Shown in pieces: positions 24,689-32,699 of a stretch of 32,728 nt of DNA. The notes beneath the pieces were generated by a model. The model had not been told where the DNA came from, did not search any database, and was given only the letters and a program-made list of their open reading frames with translations. A program made the position numbers and the translations under genes. How positions within the stretch are numbered: position 1 is the first letter of the stretch; each line of letters opens with the position of its first letter. Origin of the DNA: an uncultured Bacilli bacterium (lineage in GTDB: Bacteria; Bacillota_I; Bacilli_A; RF39; UBA660); assembly GCA_934098555.1 (NCBI GenBank), contig CAKOOQ010000011.1, positions 1-32,728 on the forward strand. Reading direction: 5' to 3'.

Positions 24689-26113
24689 ATGAAATTAGAA
24701 AAATTAAAAAAGAATAAAAAAAGGATAATACCCATTGCTATAAGTGCTTTTATAACATTTATTTTAACAGGTATTATTTTTTATACCTCTTTTGCTTTCT
24801 ATGAAGAAAAGAAAGATTTTAATATTATTAATGGAACTGTCGAAGACCCAGGTGACATTTATTTTGCCTACTATGTGAATGATGTAATTACAAGAGATTT
24901 TCCTAACAAAGATTCTGGACTTACTTTAGATAAAACAAAATCGAGTTGTAACAGTGGTGTAACAATTACATGGGATGATAATAATTGGAGTGCCATATTG
25001 AATTATAGTGCTTATACGAAAGACAGTACTACCAGAACAAAATGTACTTTATATTTTAAAGAGAAAATTTTAGACGTGCTAACTTATGTAAAAAATAATG
25101 CAGATTCCACCTCTACAGATGTCTATACAGTACCAGATAAAGAAGGAGATAGTTGTACGTATACTTTAGCCTATGATGGAACAAGTGATAACAATTTAAG
25201 ATATGTTGGTTCTAATCCTTGTAACTATGTTAAAATAGATAATGAAATCTGGCGTATTATAGGTCTTATGAATAATATAGATGATGGAACAGGCAAAAAA
25301 GAAACAAGAATAAAATTAATAAGAAATGAAGCAATAGGAACCTATTCATGGGACTCTTCAGAATCATCCGTAAATGGTAGTTTTGGTGTCAATGAATGGA
25401 GTCAAGCTGATTTAATGAAACTTTTAAATCCAGGCTATGAAAGTGAAAGTGTTGGAGGCTCGTTGTACTATAATAATAGTTCAGGAAACTGCTATTATGC
25501 TGAAAAAAATGCCACAAAAGCTTGTGATTTTACTACAACTGGCATAAAAGCAAATTTAAAAAATTTAGTAGGAAACACTTTATGGAATACAGGAAGTAAT
25601 GGAACAAACAGGTCAGATTCAGCCAGTAATGGCCTAACCAGTCATTTCTATAGTTACGAAAGAAGCAGCAATAATGGAAAAATATGTACGTCAGGCACAT
25701 ATTGTACTGATACGGTAAAAAGAACAACGACATGGAATGGCAAAATAGGTTTAATGTATCCAAGTGATTATGGCTATGCAACCAGTGGAGGAAGTACAAG
25801 TAACCGAACAAGTTGTTTAGGCAAGGAATTAAGCAACTGGAATAGTAGTTCTTTCAGTGATTGTAAAAATAATGATTGGCTTTATAACTCAAGCAATTGG
25901 CAATGGACTATTTCTCCAGTCGCGGACTCTTCGGGCGCTATCGCTGTGTTCGTTATCAGCAACGAGGGCCATGTCAGCAGCAACTTGGCTAGCATTGTCA
26001 ATGGTGTCTTTGCGGACAATCAGTCTGCGGTGCGGCCTTCGGTATATCTGATACCCTCTACGTCGATTTTAGGAGGAGAAGGAACCCTTGAAAATCCTTA
26101 CCAAATTGGCTAA
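24689..26113 (+). CDS. C-type-lectin-like surface protein with DGR-like variable end
   Basis: 474 residues from ATG 24689. An in-frame GTG at 24680 and an ATG at 24686 lie inside or too close to the ribosome site (AGGGTGAT), so 24689 is the best start. Basic N terminus (MKLEKLKKNKKR), transmembrane/signal helix ~13-34, a ~75-residue Cys-containing module (IYFAYYVNDVITRDFPNKDS to RTKCTLYF), then a ~340-residue lectin-like (DUF6273-like) domain: KIDNEIWRIIGLMNN, WSQADLMKLLNPGYES, GNCYYAEKNATKACDFT, GKIGLMYPSDYGYA, NDWLYNSSN, WTISPVADSS and AVRPSVYL. Residues 411-454 look hypervariable and have foreign base composition. The domain is closely similar to that of 31061-32671, with similarity over most of its length. 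It is likely displayed outside the cell and binds a variable ligand. Promoter contains a 10-G tract. Confidence 0.85.
   Translation: MKLEKLKKNKKRIIPIAISAFITFILTGIIFYTSFAFYEEKKDFNIINGTVEDPGDIYFAYYVNDVITRDFPNKDSGLTLDKTKSSCNSGVTITWDDNNWSAILNYSAYTKDSTTRTKCTLYFKEKILDVLTYVKNNADSTSTDVYTVPDKEGDSCTYTLAYDGTSDNNLRYVGSNPCNYVKIDNEIWRIIGLMNNIDDGTGKKETRIKLIRNEAIGTYSWDSSESSVNGSFGVNEWSQADLMKLLNPGYESESVGGSLYYNNSSGNCYYAEKNATKACDFTTTGIKANLKNLVGNTLWNTGSNGTNRSDSASNGLTSHFYSYERSSNNGKICTSGTYCTDTVKRTTTWNGKIGLMYPSDYGYATSGGSTSNRTSCLGKELSNWNSSSFSDCKNNDWLYNSSNWQWTISPVADSSGAIAVFVISNEGHVSSNLASIVNGVFADNQSAVRPSVYLIPSTSILGGEGTLENPYQIG
25919..26050 (+). other. Putative DGR variable region (VR) of the 24689 gene
   Basis: 44 codons (residues 411-454). 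GC is 57% (68 of 120) in 25921-26040 against 34% (41 of 120) in 25801-25920, and A is only 20 of 120 bases. Of the 30 codons in 25934-26023, 25 end in C or T, 5 in G and none in A. This fits a template made largely of AAC/AAT codons in which both A positions have been randomised (GGC, GCT, ATC, GTT, AGC, AAC, CAT, GTC, AAT). The flanks GCGGACTCTTCG (also in 31061) and VRPSVYL are fixed. No template repeat or reverse transcriptase is in the window. Confidence 0.6.
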
Positions 26114-26219
26114 TAAATCTTTAAACAAACATAGTTCATGCTCTTTGACAATTTAAAAAATTATAAAAATTTACACACCACTCTTGACAAGGTCAACATA
26201 AAGTTATCCACAATTCTGA

Positions 26220-26248
26220 TAGACTTTAAAAGTAATTTTTGATACAAT
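26220..26248 (+). promoter_or_regulatory. Promoter of the M23 peptidase operon
   Basis: TAGACT at 26220-26225, 17-nt spacer, TGA-TACAAT (extended -10) at 26243-26248, then the GGGTGAT ribosome site. A DnaA-box-like TTATCCACA occurs at 26204-26212. Confidence 0.55.
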
Positions 26249-26275
26249 CAATTTAAGAATATGGGTGATGTTCGT

Positions 26276-27484
26276 TTGAAGAAAATTATATTTTGCTTAC
26301 TTTTATTTTCCATTTGTCTTGTACAGGTAAACGCAAGTCCTGAAACACTTGGTGATTTACGAAGTACATATAATGAACTTGTCGAAGAACAGGCTGAGAA
26401 CAATCGTAAAACAGAAGAAGCTAAAGCTGAAATCAAACAGAAAGAACAAGCAATCAAAGATGCTCAAGAGGCTATTTCTCTTTCTGAAGAAGCTATTGAA
26501 AAAGCTAATCAAGAAATTGAAGAATCCAATGTCAAAATAAATACAATGACAGATAATGTGAATAAAGTTTTAGTAACTCTGCAACAACTTAGAAGCCAAA
26601 ATGCTTATTTAGAATATGCAAGTGGAGCTTCTACTGTAACAGATTTTGTTACCCGTATTGCAGCTTTAGAACAGATGTCTTCTTATATGCAAGATGTGAT
26701 GAAAAAGTTGGAACAAGAAATTGCGGATAATGAAGCTTTGAAAAAAGAGCTAAAAGAAAAACAAGAAGAACTTACTAAAAATATTGCAACTTATGAACAA
26801 GAATTAAAAAAGAGATATGATGATATTAAAGAATATGATGCCTTTAGTTTAGGTATTGACGATAAAGTAAATGTAGCTAAGAAAGAGCTAGAAATGTATG
26901 AACAAATGTGTAGTAAAACGATTGGTAAGACAACCAATGATGTCAAACTTTCTAGTTGTACCAGTATGCCTTTAAATGGTGGTTGGATGAAACCTTTAAC
27001 TTATGGTTTTGTCACGAGTTCTTGGGGATATCGTGTTCATCCTGTAACAGGTGCTTTATACTCTTTTCATAACGGTATGGATATCGGGGGAAATAGTGAA
27101 GGAACTCCTATTTATGCTGCTGCATCTGGTATTGTTGTAGCTAAGGTATATCGTTCTTCTTGTGGTGGTAATATGCTTTATATAAACGTTAATGTTAACG
27201 GAGAACAATTTACAACTTACTATTATCATTTACTTAACTTTAATGTAAATGTTGGAGATGTTGTCACCCAAAATACCATTTTAGGATGGGTAGGAGGCGG
27301 TTCTACTTCCTCTTCTTATGGCGGGTATGATTATTGTACAACGGGTGCTCACTTACATTTCGGAGTCGCAAAGGGATACTATAATACGAAAACAGGTATT
27401 GTTAGAAGTACTATTATTACACCTCCAGGATTTAATAATGCCTATGGTTATCAATTTTATTCTCGTTATGATATGTACAAATAG
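26276..27484 (+). CDS. Secreted coiled-coil M23 peptidase (cell-wall hydrolase)
   Basis: 402 residues from TTG 26276. That start is preferred over ATG 26261 because GGGTGAT precedes it by 6-7 bases and it gives a typical signal peptide (MKKIIFCLLLFSICLVQVNA). Residues ~25-190 form a long coiled coil (TEEAKAEIKQKEQAIKDAQE through KKELKEKQEELTKNIAT), as in EnvC/PcsB-type regulators. The C-terminal lysostaphin-like domain has metal ligands in SFHNGMDIGG (His, Asp) and GAHLHFG (HxH). An additional CTTGAHLHFG cysteine sits next to it. It probably cleaves peptidoglycan cross-bridges during growth or pilus passage. The prepilin-like gene starts 13 bases after its stop, in the same transcript. Confidence 0.9.
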   Translation: MKKIIFCLLLFSICLVQVNASPETLGDLRSTYNELVEEQAENNRKTEEAKAEIKQKEQAIKDAQEAISLSEEAIEKANQEIEESNVKINTMTDNVNKVLVTLQQLRSQNAYLEYASGASTVTDFVTRIAALEQMSSYMQDVMKKLEQEIADNEALKKELKEKQEELTKNIATYEQELKKRYDDIKEYDAFSLGIDDKVNVAKKELEMYEQMCSKTIGKTTNDVKLSSCTSMPLNGGWMKPLTYGFVTSSWGYRVHPVTGALYSFHNGMDIGGNSEGTPIYAAASGIVVAKVYRSSCGGNMLYINVNVNGEQFTTYYYHLLNFNVNVGDVVTQNTILGWVGGGSTSSSYGGYDYCTTGAHLHFGVAKGYYNTKTGIVRSTIITPPGFNNAYGYQFYSRYDMYK

Positions 27485-27497
27485 AAAGAAGACTATT

Positions 27498-30400
27498 ATG
27501 AAAAAGGGTTTTACATTAGTCGAGTTAATAGCTGTCATAAGTATAATGAGCGTGATACTTTTAATAGGTATTCCCACATATACCTATATAAATAACAAAA
27601 CAAAAGAAAATTTATATATATCAAAAGTAACCGAACTTTTGGCTAAAGCTGAAAATTATTCGGAATCATCCAATGTCTTTGTCATGGATGTTGATACTCT
27701 TATTAAAGAAGGTCTTGTGAGTGCCGATAGTGAAAATGGTAATTTAATGGATCCTAGAAGTAATCGAAAGATGAACTGTGATATTATCGAAGTTAACTAT
27801 GAAGATAATGCTTATAAAGCCCATTATATCGAAAATAATGAATGCTTAAGTGGTGAAGAATTAAATAATCGTTATGGTAAGGGTTATATCACGGCTTTTG
27901 ATGAAAATAACAATGAAGTAGCCCGTTCTTCTTGGGTAAAAACATCTTTTGAGACTTTTCAATTTCAATTTAAAAAAGCAGAAGATATGGATAGTTTAGA
28001 AAGTCTTACGTGGAGTGGAGATGGCGATAAAACCTGTACGAAAGAAGAGTTTTTAGACGGGACTTGTGTGTATACGGTAAGTGCCGAAGAAATCAAAACC
28101 CTAACCGTTCGTTTAAATGTCACATTAAAGATTAATGATCAATTAACCACACAATCCTATGACTATAATACCTTAATTGATAATCAAAAACCGGGGGTTT
28201 TAAGAGTCAATTTGAATAACGATAATTACACAAGTGAATTAAGAAAAGTGGATATTGATTTAACCGATTATGAAGGGAGTGGTATTAAAGAATTTTCTTA
28301 TGTCAATGCCACCTCAACCTGTGATTCAGCCGAATACGAAAGCAATAAAAAAGAAACTTTGAAAACAAATCAAACTCTATATTTAGATAATGGTGATTAC
28401 TATTTATGTGTTAAAGATAAAGCGGGTAATATGTCCGATTTAAATGATAATAGTAAAATTCATGTCGAAAAAGTAACGACTTCTGGTTTTACAATAAATG
28501 TTACCAATAGTTCTGGTAATGCTTGGACCAGTAATGATGTAACGTTAGGTGTCAATTGGACGATTGATAATTTAGATTTTTGTGCCACAAAAATAGATAA
28601 TGGCAGTTACGAACGTTATAATAAAACTTATGAGGCCAAAGGATTTACGTATATGCCAGTATTTGCAGGCAATCAAAAAAAGATAGTTCGTTTTACCTGT
28701 TATGACAAAGCGGGTAATAAAAGTAATGAAGTGACAAGCAATGTCATGATTGATAAAGATAAACCAACCATTCGTTATAGTGTAGCTAGTCAAACAGCTG
28801 GTTCCAATGGTTATTATAAAAACATCACTTTAAAAGCCAATGTTTCGGATGCCTTAAGTGGTATTTCTTCTATCAAATATTGTGAAGGTGAAAACGATTG
28901 TAATCCTACAACAAATGCCACAGGAAGTTTTAATGTCAAGTTAAATAATGGTAAAAATCGTAAAGTTTGTACCATCGTAACCGATAAAGCCGGAAACTCG
29001 ACTGACAAGGTTTGTTCGGATGCTTACAATGTTGATGGTATAAATCCAACGATTAGTTTATCAGAAAGTAGTACGGCAGGTTCCAATGGCTGGGTGAAAA
29101 CCGCCAGTATTACAGGCAACTTAGGAGATACAATAAGTGGTCTTTCAAGTGCCAAATACTGTAAAAATACGTATAATTGTACTCCAAATACAAATGTTTC
29201 TATTTCAAACAATAAAATAAATGTCGGTATTACAAATGCTTCTAATCAAAAAGTTTGTCTGAATGTTACCGACAATGCCGGCAATACGTCAAGTACCGTA
29301 TGTAGTAGAAACTACTATGCCGATAACACGGCACCAACGGTATCTATAAGTGTCAGTGTTTCAAACAGTAATGTAACCGTATCGGCTAACAATGCAAAAG
29401 ATAATTTAAGCGGTGTTTTAAGTTACGAGTATAAATTAGATAATGGCTCATGGATTTCTAGTTCATCAAGTAAATATACATATACAAATTTGACTGTTGG
29501 CATACATACTTTTTATGTAAGAACGAAAGATAAAGCTGGAAATGTTTCCAAAGAAGTTTATCAATCTGTTAACTGTGGTCCATCTTACAGTCTTAAACAT
29601 ACTTTTGACCAATACACGAAAATTATTCCCCTAAATAGTAAACAGATGCTTATTGTAACGGGATATAGTCCTAAAAACCTTTCTAATGCTGGAGATTATT
29701 TTGAATCTTATACTACGATTCGAATTATAAATGTAAATACAGATGGCTCCATTTCTTTAGGAACAGAAACCAAAGTTTTAACAGGGGAAAAAGGTTCTGG
29801 ATATGGTGGCGTTTATGCGACTCGTATAGATGATAGTCACATTATGATTATTGGATCAAGTGTTTTGAAATATAAAAAATCGAACGGTCGTCAATGGGCA
29901 AGTGGCTTGACTTATAGTGTTGTTGAAATATCTGGCAACTCTATTAAAGTCATTGCCTCAAAAACACAAGATTATGGTGCTTACTGTGATTATAGTCCAA
30001 GCGATATAGCATGTAATGGTCGGACATGTAATGGCTTTTTTGTGAAAAATTGTGGAGGCAAAGATTATCACAATATTGATACTATAAGTTGGGGTGGTGG
30101 GAATTCAATTAATGTATCATCTGGAAAAAATCATCATGTTGATAGTGTGTGCTACCCAGAACCAAGTTCGGATGTAGCCAATCGTTATGGTTGTCCATAT
30201 TTAGCAGAATTTAAGACAACAGAAAGTTTATCATATGTGACAGTAGGAATAACACCGGGCGTTTGTCTATTATATCCTACAAGAAGTGTATATACATCTA
30301 GAGGTTTGCAAGATCCAACTATAAATGGCACGAAATATAATTTTGGTTATACAACCATAGTTGGAACAAATACGAAGGTCCAAAAAACAGGCCCTATTGG

Positions 30401-30656
30401 TCGTTTAAGTAGTAATCGATTTGTAATCATGGAAAATGATACGATTTATTTTTATACCTATACTAATAATACTATAATAACTGACTCTAAAACCTTAAAA
30501 ATTCCAACTGTTAGTTGTTCATCAAAATCCTATAGTGATAACTGTGCAAACAATTATCATAGTGGTAAATTATGTACAGAACGTAGCTTTATAAGTGCAG
30601 GAGATTATTTATATTTACTTGTTGAAGGTAAGTATTTGTATTTGATTCAAGGATAA
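27498..30656 (+). CDS. Prepilin-type N terminus fused to Ig-like repeats and a large C-terminal domain (adhesin)
   Basis: 1052 residues. An upstream open frame reaches 27318 inside the peptidase gene, but ATG 27498 with an AGAAAGAAG ribosome site gives the type IV prepilin start MKKGFTLVELIAVISIMSV: cleavage after Gly4, Phe+1, Glu+5, then a hydrophobic helix. After ~130 residues come at least five Ig-like units ending in the form DKAGN: KDKAGNMSD, YDKAGNKSN, TDKAGNSTD, TDNAGNTSS, KDKAGNVSK; several have Cys pairs (SIKYCEGENDCNP, AKYCKNTYNCTP). Residues ~725-1052 form a Cys-rich beta domain with recurring strands (QMLIVTG, HIMIIGSS, RFVIMEN, YLYLLVEG), propeller-like. Such length is unusual for a pilin, so it is probably a minor tip-like adhesin. 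It lies in an operon with M23. No prepilin peptidase or assembly ATPase is in the window. Confidence 0.85.
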   Translation: MKKGFTLVELIAVISIMSVILLIGIPTYTYINNKTKENLYISKVTELLAKAENYSESSNVFVMDVDTLIKEGLVSADSENGNLMDPRSNRKMNCDIIEVNYEDNAYKAHYIENNECLSGEELNNRYGKGYITAFDENNNEVARSSWVKTSFETFQFQFKKAEDMDSLESLTWSGDGDKTCTKEEFLDGTCVYTVSAEEIKTLTVRLNVTLKINDQLTTQSYDYNTLIDNQKPGVLRVNLNNDNYTSELRKVDIDLTDYEGSGIKEFSYVNATSTCDSAEYESNKKETLKTNQTLYLDNGDYYLCVKDKAGNMSDLNDNSKIHVEKVTTSGFTINVTNSSGNAWTSNDVTLGVNWTIDNLDFCATKIDNGSYERYNKTYEAKGFTYMPVFAGNQKKIVRFTCYDKAGNKSNEVTSNVMIDKDKPTIRYSVASQTAGSNGYYKNITLKANVSDALSGISSIKYCEGENDCNPTTNATGSFNVKLNNGKNRKVCTIVTDKAGNSTDKVCSDAYNVDGINPTISLSESSTAGSNGWVKTASITGNLGDTISGLSSAKYCKNTYNCTPNTNVSISNNKINVGITNASNQKVCLNVTDNAGNTSSTVCSRNYYADNTAPTVSISVSVSNSNVTVSANNAKDNLSGVLSYEYKLDNGSWISSSSSKYTYTNLTVGIHTFYVRTKDKAGNVSKEVYQSVNCGPSYSLKHTFDQYTKIIPLNSKQMLIVTGYSPKNLSNAGDYFESYTTIRIINVNTDGSISLGTETKVLTGEKGSGYGGVYATRIDDSHIMIIGSSVLKYKKSNGRQWASGLTYSVVEISGNSIKVIASKTQDYGAYCDYSPSDIACNGRTCNGFFVKNCGGKDYHNIDTISWGGGNSINVSSGKNHHVDSVCYPEPSSDVANRYGCPYLAEFKTTESLSYVTVGITPGVCLLYPTRSVYTSRGLQDPTINGTKYNFGYTTIVGTNTKVQKTGPIGRLSSNRFVIMENDTIYFYTYTNNTIITDSKTLKIPTVSCSSKSYSDNCANNYHSGKLCTERSFISAGDYLYLLVEGKYLYLIQG

Positions 30657-30662
30657 ATATAA

Positions 30663-30770
30663 AAAAGACTTATATTTAGTGAGCTGTTAAGTGTACTTGG
30701 AATCATGCTCATTCAATTATTAATTGGGATTTCCTTATATGTTAATATTACAAATAATGTTAAATTATGA
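30663..30770 (+). pseudogene. Relic of a second prepilin N terminus
   Basis: The frame KRLIFSELLSVLGIMLIQLL then IGISLYVNITNNVKL ends at TGA 30768-30770. It mirrors the prepilin helix of the neighbouring gene (ELIAVISIMSVILLIGIPTY, with INNK), but there is no start codon and the expected GFTLVE is reduced to LIFSE. It is a short decayed copy or deletion remnant of a pilin gene immediately after the adhesin. Confidence 0.6.
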
Positions 30771-30788
30771 AGGATGAGTAGCAAAAGT

Positions 30789-30822
30789 AAATTCCATTCC
30801 TTAAATTTTAGAGGTGGAATTT
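30789..30822. repeat. 8-bp inverted repeat between the pilin relic and the poly-G promoter
   Basis: AAATTCCA / TGGAATTT around an 18-base loop, followed by AGTTTTAC; at best a weak terminator. The 400-base gap 30657-31060 otherwise holds the pilin relic (30663-30770), the poly-G promoter (30877-30908) and a ~150-base leader. Confidence 0.4.
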
Positions 30823-30876
30823 AGTTTTACAGTGCAGGAGATTCGTCATTCTACAACAAATTTTCTAAAAAGCCTC

Positions 30877-30908
30877 TTGACGTTCGGGGGGGGGGTATCT
30901 GCTATAAT
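30877..30908 (+). promoter_or_regulatory. Poly-G promoter of the second lectin-like protein (likely phase-variable)
   Basis: TTGACG at 30877-30882, CGTTC/GTTC then ten G (30886-30895), then TATCTGC and TATAAT at 30903-30908: spacer 20 nt. With seven G the spacer would be the optimal 17, so this copy is probably in a low state. TCATAGGAAGACTATGGTGATT downstream matches the leader of the 24632 promoter. Translation of the gene starts much later (31061), leaving a ~150-base leader with an ancestral GGTGATT and a possible 9-codon frame from TTG 30936 to TAA 30962. Confidence 0.75.
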
Positions 30909-31060
30909 CATCATAGGAAGACTATGGTGATTTTTTTGAATACTCACCAAATTTGTAACTAAATGGTGTTGAAATGCTATAACGTTTTATGTCATAAGTA
31001 AAAAGAGTTTAAAGCAAAACAAACTGTTACATATTAAAGAGAAAAGGAGTTGTTCCAATT

Positions 31061-32671
31061 ATGGCTAAAAAGAAAAGAAATATTTTAATTACAATTGTTA
31101 TGTTAATAGGAATCGTAGCTATTATAGGGGTATCTTATGCCTTATGGGTCTTAAACTTAACTCAAACTGGGCAAAATGATATCGTTTCATCTTGTTTTAA
31201 TATTACCTTCACGGATAAAAACAATATTAGCTTGCAAAAAGCTTATCCGATATTGTATGATGAAGCTATGAAGTTAACTCCATATGAATTCACAATAACC
31301 AATGCTTGTGATTCTTATGCATCTTTTAATGTTAACTTAGAAGTCTTAAATACAACAACGTTAACAAATAATGACGCTGTTGTAGCTATGATATCGTCAA
31401 AAATAGGTGATGATGAGACGGAAATAACGACCGGTTTATTATCAGGTTATCAAACCATAACAAAAACTTTGGATAATGCTAAAACATCTTTTAATCTAAC
31501 AACAGGATATTTAGGAGCTAAAGAATCTAAAAAATATACATTAAGATTATGGTTAGGCGAAAATGTAGATATGAATACCGAAGGAGTACAAAATGCTAAA
31601 TTTAGTTCCAAAGTGGTTGTGACAACAAGTTATATAGAAACGATGCCAACGGCAACTGAAACAATATCATCATTAGTAAGTGGAGCAAACAAATCTTCAA
31701 CAGATGTTTATACGGTTCCGAATAAAGCAAGTGATAGTTGTTCGTATACTTTAGCCTACGATGGCACCACTGATAATAATTTGAGATACGTTGGTTATAG
31801 TCCTTGCAACAATGTGAAAATAGATGATGAATATTGGAAAATCATAGGTGTTATGAATAATATAGATGATGGTACAGGCAAAAAGGAATCAAGGATAAAA
31901 TTAATCCAGCGCTATTCAATAGGCGATTATTCCTGGGATACTTCAGATTCATCAGTAAATGGTGGTTATGGTGTCAATGAATGGAGCCAATCCGACATGA
32001 TGAAACTATTAAATCCAGGTTATGAAAATGAAAGTGTTGGGGGTTCTTTGTACTGGAATAGCAGTTCAGGAAACTGCTATTCTGGTGAAAATAATGCCAC
32101 AACAGCCTGCGATTTTACAAGCAGTGGCTTAAAGGAAAATTTAAAAGTCTTAATAGGGGATGCTGTATGGAATACCGGAAGTAATGGCTCAAATGATTAT
32201 ACTTCAGCGTCTAATGGTCTAGCTAGGCATTTTTATAGTTACGAAAGAAGTAGCAATACAGGAAAAATATGTACATCAGGAAGCTATTGTAATGATACAG
32301 TAGCAAGAACGACAACCTGGACAGGCAAAGTAGGTTTAATGTATCCGAGTGATTTTGGCTATGCGACCATTGGAGGAAGTACAAGTAATCGAACAAGTTG
32401 TTTAAATAAAGAATTATATAACTGGGTTAATGATTCTGTTCTTGGCTGTCGAAGATATGATTGGCTTTATAATCCAATCAGTACGCAGTGGAGCATTTCT
32501 CCTTATGCGGACTCTTCGCGTGCTAATTATGTGTTCAGCGTTCACTCCATTGGACATGTGAGTGCAGCTACTTCGGTTGTGGTTCGTCCTTCTGTTTACC
32601 TAAAATCAGATGTATCTATTTTATCAGGAGAAGGTACAGATGAAAATCCTTATGTTTTAGGCTATTTTTGA
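31061..32671 (+). CDS. TasA-like/lectin-like two-domain surface protein with DGR-like variable end
   Basis: 536 residues with an AAAAGGAG ribosome site. Signal/transmembrane segment ~8-28 (ILITIVMLIGIVAIIGVSYA) with YALW after it. Residues ~35-205 are the TasA/CalY-like domain also seen alone at 18105. Residues ~210-536 are the C-type-lectin-like (DUF6273-like) domain, paralogous to that at 24689: STDVYTVPNKASDSC, KIDDEYWKIIGVMNN, WSQSDMMKLLNPGYEN, GNCYSGENNATTACDFT, GKVGLMYPSDFGYA, NELYNW-like segment, RRYDWLYN, WSISPYADSS, VVRPSVYL and a GEGTDENPYVLGYF end. It keeps the same order of domains as 24689 but with a different N-terminal module, so modules have been shuffled. It ends in GEGT-ENP, also present in 24689. 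Likely surface-exposed binding protein. Confidence 0.85.
   Translation: MAKKKRNILITIVMLIGIVAIIGVSYALWVLNLTQTGQNDIVSSCFNITFTDKNNISLQKAYPILYDEAMKLTPYEFTITNACDSYASFNVNLEVLNTTTLTNNDAVVAMISSKIGDDETEITTGLLSGYQTITKTLDNAKTSFNLTTGYLGAKESKKYTLRLWLGENVDMNTEGVQNAKFSSKVVVTTSYIETMPTATETISSLVSGANKSSTDVYTVPNKASDSCSYTLAYDGTTDNNLRYVGYSPCNNVKIDDEYWKIIGVMNNIDDGTGKKESRIKLIQRYSIGDYSWDTSDSSVNGGYGVNEWSQSDMMKLLNPGYENESVGGSLYWNSSSGNCYSGENNATTACDFTSSGLKENLKVLIGDAVWNTGSNGSNDYTSASNGLARHFYSYERSSNTGKICTSGSYCNDTVARTTTWTGKVGLMYPSDFGYATIGGSTSNRTSCLNKELYNWVNDSVLGCRRYDWLYNPISTQWSISPYADSSRANYVFSVHSIGHVSAATSVVVRPSVYLKSDVSILSGEGTDENPYVLGYF
32504..32602 (+). other. Putative DGR variable region (VR) of the 31061 gene
   Basis: 33 codons (residues 482-514) from YADSS to VYL. 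GC is 49% in 32501-32600 against 33% in 32401-32500. Codons are mostly NNT, NNC or NNG. GCGGACTCTTCG is shared with the 24689 copy, and both end VRPSVYL; between these fixed ends nearly every residue differs (RANYVFSVHSIGHVSAATSV here). The tract is 11 codons shorter than the 24689 copy. The pattern matches adenine-directed diversification, but no template is visible. Confidence 0.55.
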
Positions 32672-32699
32672 AACGGTTCTTGCATTTAGAACTGTTTTT
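32672..32699 (+). terminator. Terminator after the 31061 gene
   Basis: AACGGTTCT / AGAACTGTT stem (one G-U pair), 7-base loop, then TTTTTC, directly after the stop at 32669-32671. Confidence 0.8.

Noticed and set aside
25919..26050. GC-rich block as laterally transferred DNA or sequencing error
   Set aside because: The reading frame and the flanking motifs (WTISP, VRPSVYL) are intact, and the paralogue has a similar block at the same position, so error or random transfer is less likely than targeted diversification.
26204..26212. DnaA box TTATCCACA, possible origin
   Set aside because: A single box; no cluster, no dnaA/dnaN and no AT-rich unwinding element. It may be chance or DnaA regulation.
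27318..27497. N-terminal extension of the prepilin-like gene
   Set aside because: Overlaps the M23 coding sequence in another frame; the prepilin leader at 27498 with its ribosome site is decisive.
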